From NCBI GenBank assembly GCA_947489175.1, contig CANLED010000025.1, positions 1 to 13,019 on the forward strand: a stretch of 13,019 nt of DNA, read 5' to 3'. The DNA is from Chitinophagaceae bacterium. GTDB taxonomy: Bacteria > Bacteroidota > Bacteroidia > Chitinophagales > Chitinophagaceae. The translations under genes and the position numbers were made by a program. The notes beneath the pieces were generated by a model. The model made no database searches. It was not told the origin of the DNA and was given only the letters and a program-made list of their open reading frames with translations. Positions 7,089 to 13,019 of this stretch are shown piece after piece (the first letter of the stretch is position 1; every line of letters begins with the position of its first letter).

Positions 7089-7541
7089 CTAAGATTGAAT
7101 CATTTTTATATGTGGGATTTCATCCTCCATATAAACTTCACTGCACTGAATAAAGCCAAGGTCCTCGTAAAATTTTTTGAGGTATAATTGAGCCCCAATC
7201 ATGATGGGTTGTACTCCAAAAAGGGTGTATGAATTTGAAATGGCAGTTTTCATCAATTCTATGCCGGCTCCATTTCTTCTGAACGAAGGCGATGTTACAA
7301 CCCTGCCAATTGATGGCTCAGGATATGAAAGTCCTGGGGGTAGAATGCGCACATAGGCAATCAAAGATGCTCCGATGCGGCCTTGAAGATGATAGGATTC
7401 TTGGTCTTTGTTATCCATATCTAAAAAAACACAATTTTGTTCAACCACAAAAACTTCACTGCGCAATCCTAAAATTTCATAGACCTCAATGCCTGTGAGT
7501 TCTTCAAATTTTTTTAGTTGCCAAGTGATTTCTTGCGTCAT
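7089..7541 (-). CDS. elaA: ElaA-type GNAT N-acetyltransferase
   Basis: A 150-residue GNAT-fold enzyme expected to transfer an acetyl group from acetyl-CoA to an unidentified amine; cytoplasmic. ElaA-family hallmarks are present in order: 'LRSEVFVVEQNC' at 26-37, 'AYVRILPPG' at 62-70, the acetyl-CoA pyrophosphate loop RRNGAG at 88-93, 'IGAQLYLKKFYEDLGF' at 115-130, and the terminal 'EVYMEDEIPHIKM' at 135-147. The length matches the family. It is transcribed divergently from recG, with a candidate promoter just upstream, and a long hairpin follows its stop. The physiological substrate of ElaA proteins is not established, so only the family is assigned. Confidence 0.85.
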   Translation of the reverse strand: MTQEITWQLKKFEELTGIEVYEILGLRSEVFVVEQNCVFLDMDNKDQESYHLQGRIGASLIAYVRILPPGLSYPEPSIGRVVTSPSFRRNGAGIELMKTAISNSYTLFGVQPIMIGAQLYLKKFYEDLGFIQCSEVYMEDEIPHIKMIQS

Positions 7542-7554
7542 ACTTCTTCAATTT

Positions 7555-9753
7555 ATGCTTGCAAAAATACATCTTTCTGCATTCTTCATTTTTCATTCTT
7601 CATTTTTCTGTTCTGTCTCTGAATGCATTAATTTTGATGACATCGCATACCTATCCTCTATATTATCAAACCCAATCGAATACCTCAAAGGGGTAGGTCC
7701 CCTTCGTGCTGATTTATTGAAAAAGGAACTACAGATTTTTTGTTTTGGCGACTTACTCACGCATTTTCCATTTAGGCATCTTGACAGAACCACTGTACAG
7801 CCAATTGGACAAATAACGCCTCAAATGGATCATGTGCAAGTAAAAGGAATATTGCTATCGATGGAATTAATGGGTGAAAAAAGGGGGCGCAGATTGGTGG
7901 CGCAGTTGCGCGATAGAACTGGTATCATTGAGCTAACTTGGTTTCAGGGTATTACTTGGGTACAAAAAGCGATTGTTGTTGGACAAGAATATTTGGTGTT
8001 TGGGAAATTGGGTTTTTTTCTTGGAAAACCACAAATAACCCATCCTGAGCTAGAATCGACTCAAGAAGCTAATGCAGAAGGCAGGAGTTTTTTGGAACCC
8101 ATTTACAATGTAACAGAAAAACTCAAGGTCCGTGGATTGAATGGGAGATCAATCGCCAAGTTAACACAACAACTTTTTTTATTAATAAGTGAAAAAGATA
8201 TTGCAGAAAACCTTCCATCAGATATTCTTTTAAAAGAAAATTTGATGTCACGCTGGCTTGCGTATTCTTTTATACACTTTCCAACTTCTACAATTCAGAA
8301 AGAACAAGCCATTGCCCGATTGAAGTTTGAAGAATTTTTTGTTGCACAACTGCGGCTAGGAATGTTGCGTTCTGCTCGGCACAGGTTTTCAAGAGGCATT
8401 GTTTTCCCAAAGGTTGGGAGTTTTTTTAATGACTTTTACCATAAATACTTGGCCTTCCCATTAACAGGTGCCCAAAAACGCGTGTTAAAAGAAATTCGGC
8501 AAGACATGGGTTCTGGTAAGCAAATGAATAGATTGCTTCAAGGGGATGTAGGAAGTGGTAAAACAATCGTAGCCTTTATGTCGATGCTCATTGCAATCGA
8601 CAACGGATACCAGGCTTGCATCATGGCACCTACTGAAATTTTAGCAAAGCAGCATTTGGAAAATTTTGTGTCGATGTTGGCCCCACTGGGTGTTGAAACA
8701 GCTTTGCTAACAGGATCAACTAAGGCTGCTGCAAAAAAGAAATTGCTTCAAGGCATTCTCGATGGAACAATACAGATTGTTATTGGCACGCATGCATTAA
8801 TCGAAGAAACGGTTCAGTTTAAAAACCTAGGATTAGCCGTGATTGATGAGCAACATAAATTTGGGGTAGCACAACGGGCCAAGCTTTGGCAGAAAAGCAA
8901 TATACCGCCTCATGTGTTAGTTATGACGGCTACTCCAATCCCAAGAACATTGGCCATGACTGCTTATGGAGATTTAGATTACAGTGTAATAGATGAACTC
9001 CCCCCCGGTAGAAAACCTATTCAAACTGTTCACCGTTTAGATGATGCAAGACCCCAAGTGATGGATTTTATCAGGACTGAAATCAATCTAGGACGTCAAG
9101 TGTATTTTATATTTCCATTGATAGAAGAGAGTGAAAAAATGCAGTATGAAGATTTGATGAAGGGATACGAAAATGTTAAAGCATGGTTTCCTGAACCTCA
9201 ATTTTGGATCAGCATGGTTCATGGCAGGATGACAGCTGAGCAAAAAGAAGTTAATATGCAGCGATTTGTAACAAAGGAAACTCAAATAATGGTTGGAACA
9301 ACGGTTATTGAAGTTGGTGTAAATGTTCCCAATGCTTCCGTGATGGTCATTGAAAGTGCAGAGAAATTCGGATTAAGTCAATTGCATCAGCTTAGAGGAA
9401 GGGTAGGACGTGGTAGCGAAAAAAGCTATTGCATTCTTTTGTCTGGCAGTAAAGTTGGAAGAGAAGCGAAAGACCGGCTTTCTGTAATGTGTGCAACAAA
9501 TGACGGGTTTAAAATTGCAGAAAAAGACCTAGAAATTAGAGGGCCCGGCGATATTCAAGGAACCAGACAAAGCGGTGCTTTGAATTTTAAACTCGCCAAT
9601 ATTGTGGATGATCGTGGAATTTTGGAGCGGGCAAAGTTTTATGTCGATAATTTATTGCAGTCCGATCCTGATTTTATTCAAATGGAAAACGCTTGTTTAA
9701 AGAGCTTTTTGCAGGCTGATCAAAGTAAAACAGCTTGGGGAAAAATTTCTTAG
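7555..9753 (+). CDS. recG: ATP-dependent DNA helicase RecG (start uncertain)
   Basis: RecG remodels stalled replication forks and branch-migrates Holliday junctions. From the ATG at 7555 it has 732 residues. The N-terminal wedge region starts at 'NPIEYLKGVGP' (39-49). Helicase motifs are intact: Walker A GDVGSGKT (330-337), DEQH (431-434), TATPIPRT (458-465), 'GTTVIEVGVNVP' (581-592) and LRGRVGRG (613-620), with 'GTRQSG' at 669-674. A longer frame from 7489 would overlap elaA by 53 bases and is unlikely. Even from 7555 there are about 38 residues before the conserved N-terminus, including the low-complexity tandem repeat, and no ATG, GTG or TTG lies in frame after 7555. An ATT at 7627 would give 708 residues, close to the usual RecG size. 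Identity is certain; the start is not. The gene converges on paralog B, 12 bases downstream. Confidence 0.93.
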   Translation: MLAKIHLSAFFIFHSSFFCSVSECINFDDIAYLSSILSNPIEYLKGVGPLRADLLKKELQIFCFGDLLTHFPFRHLDRTTVQPIGQITPQMDHVQVKGILLSMELMGEKRGRRLVAQLRDRTGIIELTWFQGITWVQKAIVVGQEYLVFGKLGFFLGKPQITHPELESTQEANAEGRSFLEPIYNVTEKLKVRGLNGRSIAKLTQQLFLLISEKDIAENLPSDILLKENLMSRWLAYSFIHFPTSTIQKEQAIARLKFEEFFVAQLRLGMLRSARHRFSRGIVFPKVGSFFNDFYHKYLAFPLTGAQKRVLKEIRQDMGSGKQMNRLLQGDVGSGKTIVAFMSMLIAIDNGYQACIMAPTEILAKQHLENFVSMLAPLGVETALLTGSTKAAAKKKLLQGILDGTIQIVIGTHALIEETVQFKNLGLAVIDEQHKFGVAQRAKLWQKSNIPPHVLVMTATPIPRTLAMTAYGDLDYSVIDELPPGRKPIQTVHRLDDARPQVMDFIRTEINLGRQVYFIFPLIEESEKMQYEDLMKGYENVKAWFPEPQFWISMVHGRMTAEQKEVNMQRFVTKETQIMVGTTVIEVGVNVPNASVMVIESAEKFGLSQLHQLRGRVGRGSEKSYCILLSGSKVGREAKDRLSVMCATNDGFKIAEKDLEIRGPGDIQGTRQSGALNFKLANIVDDRGILERAKFYVDNLLQSDPDFIQMENACLKSFLQADQSKTAWGKIS
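7562..7569 (-). promoter_or_regulatory. Candidate -7 box of the elaA promoter
   Basis: On the minus strand TATTTTTG matches the Bacteroidota -7 consensus TAnnTTTG exactly and would start transcription about 14 bases before the elaA ATG. No TTG sits at the -33 distance; that position falls in the 14-base tandem repeat at 7580-7607. The box overlaps the codons of the called recG start region. Confidence 0.4.
7580..7607. repeat. Two perfect tandem copies of a 14-base unit
   Basis: CATTCTTCATTTTT occurs twice without a gap. It lies between the recG ATG at 7555 and the part of the gene that resembles other RecG proteins, so it is either low-complexity leader DNA or codes for a Phe/Ser/His-rich stretch. 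It may sit in the upstream part of the divergent elaA promoter. Confidence 0.75.
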
Positions 9754-9765
9754 AACATATAAGTT

Positions 9766-10761
9766 TTAAAAAATATTTTTTGGACATCCGGTTGCGCCAC
9801 TTTTACTTCGTAAAATACTTTCAGTGCCAGTATTAGCTCCAAAACGGTACGTTACTTTAATAGTGGATGAATAATAATAATCATTGTATTTCGGAGAACC
9901 TCTTAGTTCACCTACATCATACCCGGATGAATGATTGCCTCCATTTTTAAAAGCCGGCTTGTTTGCCATTTGTGCTGCTATTGGTGCAATCGGAGATGTG
10001 AGGCCAAAGAATGTATAAAAGTCTTGGTTGTCAATGTATCTAGTACTTACATCATCTAGATAGTCCGTTTTTGTTTTTCTATTTAACATTTCAAAGCCTA
10101 TTGACAACCTGTACGAAATGAAATATTTTAAACCTATTCCAAATGGAATATTTGTTTGATTTAAACTGTACTCTTTTCTGTCTGGGTGATTGGGCATGCC
10201 TTGTCCTTCTGTTCTCAATGGTTTTAAGTCAATCCATTGTTCTGTGCCATCTGGAGATAGATACAATCCTTTTGGATTGAAATGAAACCCACCAAAACCC
10301 AGCAATAGATATGGCCTGAATTTTCCCTTAACCTCCGATGGATTGTTGCTAAACAATACGGTTGGGTATATTTCAGCTAAAAGTGCTAACTCCAAAATGG
10401 ATGACTTGAAATGTTGATCTCTTGTTTTTTTTGCAACGATTGAAGGACTTGTACCAACTAGCCAACTGTCCGATGCTTGAATTGCGCCTAAAGTTGCCGA
10501 TGCCCTTAGTGTGATGAATTCTGCTGGAATATAACCTATGTGAAAGCTTGCTGTTGGATTTGATTTTGAAGTTTTATTATTAAGGATTGAGGCCCCAGAA
10601 CCAATGTCTCCTTCATAATTCATAGTACCTAAAGAAAAACCGTACTCAAATTTGTATTGTCCGAAAAGATTTTCAGTTGTGAATGTAAAAATAAAAAAAA
10701 GAGAGACTGAAAAAAAAATGAATTTCTTATTATTTAAGGAAAGTAAAGTGTTCATGAACAT
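9766..10761 (-). CDS. Secreted, probable outer-membrane beta-barrel protein (paralog B)
   Basis: No specific function recognised. The 331 residues start with a signal peptide: a short polar start, a long Phe/Ile-rich core (14-28) and 'LFGQ', cut near residue 34-35. A second ATG two codons in is also possible. The mature chain opens 'YKFEYGFSLGTMNYEGDIG' and contains the block it shares with paralog A: 'LKPLRTEGQGMPNHPD' (179-194), 'INIPYGIG'-like 'TNIPFGIG' (203-210), 'NRKTKTDYLDDVSTRYI' (227-243), 'AAQMANKPAF' (262-271) and a likely final strand 'YYYSSTIKVTYRFG' (295-308). A polar tail of about 23 residues follows, ending in CPKNIF. Outer-membrane placement is inferred from signal peptide and strand pattern. 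Its end is 12 bases from the recG stop, leaving no room for a separate terminator except the AT-rich palindrome at 9768-9777. Confidence 0.75.
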   Translation of the reverse strand: MFMNTLLSLNNKKFIFFSVSLFFIFTFTTENLFGQYKFEYGFSLGTMNYEGDIGSGASILNNKTSKSNPTASFHIGYIPAEFITLRASATLGAIQASDSWLVGTSPSIVAKKTRDQHFKSSILELALLAEIYPTVLFSNNPSEVKGKFRPYLLLGFGGFHFNPKGLYLSPDGTEQWIDLKPLRTEGQGMPNHPDRKEYSLNQTNIPFGIGLKYFISYRLSIGFEMLNRKTKTDYLDDVSTRYIDNQDFYTFFGLTSPIAPIAAQMANKPAFKNGGNHSSGYDVGELRGSPKYNDYYYSSTIKVTYRFGANTGTESILRSKSGATGCPKNIF

Positions 10762-11084
10762 GATTCTAATATTTAGGATATGGATTCTTTCAAATTGAGA
10801 ACTGTTAATTCTTTATAAAAATACACCAAACTTTAATTCTGTGAACATTATTAAAATGCTGAAATTGTAAAAAAATACTAAAGTTTTATGTTGATTCCTA
10901 AACATCAAAACCTTTGGACAATAAGATTGTCAAACAAAATTAAAGTATTAAAACATTTGTATAGGCACTAAAAATTCGTCAATTAATTACCAAAAAAAAT
11001 ATTAATTAAACAAAATCATATAAGTTGAAATTATTAACAATACCTATAAGGTTAAATTCATACATTTAAATCATTTTATAATAC
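10762..11084. other. AT-rich divergent intergenic region, no gene seen
   Basis: These 323 bases separate two divergent secreted-protein genes. I see no convincing open frame or RNA gene. A small perfect hairpin GACAAT-AAG-ATTGTC lies at 10917-10931. Directly beside it, CAAAATTA at 10935-10942 reads TAATTTTG on the minus strand, an exact match to the -7 box TAnnTTTG, though without a TTG at the -33 distance; it would give paralog B a leader of about 170 bases. For the plus-strand gene only weak candidates are seen, such as a TTG near 11028 followed by TAAGGTTA. The hairpin next to the box could be an operator, but this is speculative. Confidence 0.5.
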
Positions 11085-13019
11085 ATGAAAAATCGGTTCT
11101 CATTACTGGTGCTTTCTTTCTTATTTGTCCAAGCCCCCATGCTTTCGGCACAGTCATTTTATTCCATAGATTTTATAGAAAACAAGGGACAATGGAAAGC
11201 GGATTTTCAGTATAAAAGTACCATCGGTAACGGTTCTGTTTTTATTCAAAGTCAGGGATACACCATTTTGAAAAATAACCCAGCTGATTACAATTCAGTA
11301 TTGGAATACATGCATGGCCATACCAAGCATATAAAAGCTCCTGTTGAGATTACTGCAGGCATGGAAAATGGGAAAGATCATCAGGCTTACCCAGAAACCC
11401 CCATATTAAAATCACATGCCTATACTGTATTTTTCAAGGGGAGTAACGCAAAAGCAAATTTTCAGCAAGAAAAATTTACTGGAGAATCCGCTAATTATTT
11501 TTTAGGTGATGATCCCAAAAGATGGCAAACGGACGTAAAAAGTTTTGGAAGCATCATTCAAAAAGATTTATATACTGGAATTGATATCCGTTATTATTCA
11601 AGTGGAGATAAAATGAAATATGACATTACCGTAAAGCCCGGCGCTGATCCTGCTAGAATTGTAATGCAGTACGATGGTGTTGATAAATTATCCCTTCGTG
11701 ATGGTCATCTAATCATTAGTACCTCAGTAGGTGAGTCGAAAGAACTTCCCCCTTATGCTTATCAAATTATCGGGGGCTTAAAAAAGGTAGTAGAATGCCG
11801 GTATGAATTAAAAGGAAGTTCTGTGCAATTTAACGTCAAAGGGTACGATAAGTCAGCCCCTTTGGTTATAGACCCAATTTTAGTTTTTTCAACGTATACA
11901 GGCGGTAGGGCAAGCAATTGGGGATTCACTGCCGCACCTGGTCCGGATGGAAGTCTATACTCAGGGGGCATCGCATTTGGATCTGGTTTCCCAATTACAA
12001 TTGGGGCCTTTCAGTCAAGTTTTAGCGGCGGTGTTGGTCAGGGTAGTATCAGTGGTATTGATGTTTCCCTCACTCGATTCAGTCCAGATGGTCGCTCACG
12101 AATTTTTTCTACTTATTTGGGTGGTTCTGGTGATGAATTTCCTCACAGCATTTTTGTTGATCCGGCTGGTAACCCTGTAATTCTTGGACGAACAACTTCT
12201 ACGAATTTCCCAACACAAAACAATAATAGAATTGGACCATTAGGGAGTACTGATATTTTTGTGACCAAGCTATCTGCTGATGGAAAAAGTATGTTGGGTG
12301 GTGTTTTGGTTGGTGGTCGCGGAATTGATGGTGCTAATATCGACCCTAGTATTAGTCCAGGCCCTAAGTCTACACTCTATAATTATGGCGACAATGCTCG
12401 AAGTGAAGTTATTTTAGATAAATCAAACAATGTCTATATTGCCTCTTCTACTCAATCGAACGACTTTCCATTAAAGAATTCTTTTCAAAATTATGGTGGA
12501 CTTCAAGATGGTGTTGTGATGAAGTTTTCACCTGATTTATCTACTTTGTTTTTTAGTTCATATATGGGAGGGGATGATGATGATGCCTCCTTTGTACTTG
12601 CATTGAATCCTTTAAACAATGACATATATGTTGGAGGAGCAACACGCAGTTCTAATTTCCAAGGAAATAAATCGGGCACGATCGGACCAACATTTAAAGG
12701 AGATATTGATGGATTTGTTTCAGTGATTAACAACAATGGGGTGCCAATTAGAAGTACCTTTTTAGGAACTAATGCAATTGATATTGTATATGGTATTCAA
12801 TTTGATGCCAAAGGATTTCCTTATGTTATGGGAATTAGTTTAGGTGCATGGCCAGTTAAGAATGCTGTTTATAACGACCCAGGTTCAAAGCAGTTTATTT
12901 CAAAACTTAAGCCAGATCTTTCCGATTATATATATTCTACCGTTTATGGAACAGGTGCTTCACTGCCCAATATTTCTCCAGTGGCATTTTTAGTCGATCG
13001 CTGTGAGAATGTTTATGTG
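11085..13019 (+). CDS. Large secreted SBBP-type beta-propeller protein, 3' end cut off by the window edge
   Basis: The frame from ATG 11085 stays open for 645 codons to the last base. Residues 1-22 are a clear signal peptide ending 'MLSA', so the protein is exported. Residues about 24-265 resemble the N-terminal domain (DUF7948-like) found in many Bacteroidota surface proteins, recognised by ENKGQW at 32-37 and ending 'PLVIDPILVFSTY' at 260-272. Degenerate SBBP repeats follow, of pattern 'FSTYLGG...D..GN.Y..G.T.S..FP', at about 268-305, 341-378, 432-465, 490-528, 556-593 and from 617. Such proteins often continue to a C-terminal type IX secretion sorting or gliding-associated domain, which would lie beyond the window. 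The function is unknown; a cell-surface or adhesin-like role is inferred from the family. Upstream there is no Shine-Dalgarno, only AT-rich sequence. Confidence 0.85.
   Translation, partial: MKNRFSLLVLSFLFVQAPMLSAQSFYSIDFIENKGQWKADFQYKSTIGNGSVFIQSQGYTILKNNPADYNSVLEYMHGHTKHIKAPVEITAGMENGKDHQAYPETPILKSHAYTVFFKGSNAKANFQQEKFTGESANYFLGDDPKRWQTDVKSFGSIIQKDLYTGIDIRYYSSGDKMKYDITVKPGADPARIVMQYDGVDKLSLRDGHLIISTSVGESKELPPYAYQIIGGLKKVVECRYELKGSSVQFNVKGYDKSAPLVIDPILVFSTYTGGRASNWGFTAAPGPDGSLYSGGIAFGSGFPITIGAFQSSFSGGVGQGSISGIDVSLTRFSPDGRSRIFSTYLGGSGDEFPHSIFVDPAGNPVILGRTTSTNFPTQNNNRIGPLGSTDIFVTKLSADGKSMLGGVLVGGRGIDGANIDPSISPGPKSTLYNYGDNARSEVILDKSNNVYIASSTQSNDFPLKNSFQNYGGLQDGVVMKFSPDLSTLFFSSYMGGDDDDASFVLALNPLNNDIYVGGATRSSNFQGNKSGTIGPTFKGDIDGFVSVINNNGVPIRSTFLGTNAIDIVYGIQFDAKGFPYVMGISLGAWPVKNAVYNDPGSKQFISKLKPDLSDYIYSTVYGTGASLPNISPVAFLVDRCENVYV

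Noticed and set aside
7489..7554. Longest recG frame starting at 7489
   Set aside because: It would overlap the divergent elaA by 53 bases and add 22 residues unlike any RecG N-terminus.
7580..7607. Tandem 14-base repeat as a CRISPR-like array
   Set aside because: Only two directly adjoining copies without spacers, and no cas genes nearby.
9766..9780. AAAAATATTTTT palindrome as a terminator shared by recG and paralog B
   Set aside because: It consists only of A/T pairs and lies within the last codons of paralog B; too weak to call.

Overview
The window looks like chromosomal DNA from a member of the Bacteroidota, most plausibly a Chitinophagaceae-type organism. This is an inference from AT-rich intergenic DNA, no Shine-Dalgarno-like sequences before the starts, perfect or near matches to the Bacteroidota -7 promoter box (TAnnTTTG), two secreted beta-barrel-like proteins of a kind common in that phylum, and a large secreted beta-propeller protein opening with an 'ENKGQW' segment. 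No transposase, phage gene, CRISPR array, tRNA or rRNA was seen.

Left part (1-2283, minus strand): a methionine-branch operon, metX followed after 3 bases by hom. Hom runs off the left edge. The operon is preceded by a complete SAM-I (S-box) riboswitch with a terminator/antiterminator expression platform and a candidate promoter. Together these make homoserine and acylate it for methionine synthesis, with transcription stopped when S-adenosylmethionine is plentiful.

Middle left (2309-5839, plus strand): uvrA, the damage-recognition subunit of nucleotide excision repair, whose stop codon directly abuts the start of a HAD-family 5'(3')-deoxyribonucleotidase gene. They are probably co-transcribed and may be translationally coupled.

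Middle right (5984-10761): two paralogous secreted, probably outer-membrane, beta-barrel-like proteins on the minus strand. Between them lie an ElaA-type GNAT acetyltransferase (minus) and the branch-migration helicase recG (plus), which are divergent. A 44-base near-perfect hairpin separates elaA from the first barrel gene. The recG start is unclear: the only nearby in-frame ATG lies where the divergent elaA promoter appears to be, and the homologous RecG N-terminus begins about 38 codons later.

Right part (10762-13019): a 323-base very AT-rich divergent intergenic region, then the 5' part (645 codons, open at the right edge) of a large secreted protein with an N-terminal ENKGQW-type domain followed by SBBP-type beta-propeller repeats.

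Most of the window is ordinary housekeeping. The points that deserve a second look are the recG start, the long hairpin, the paired barrel paralogs with their conserved Cys-Pro-Lys tail, and the riboswitch-controlled metX-hom unit. I found no convincing evidence for an undescribed multi-gene system.
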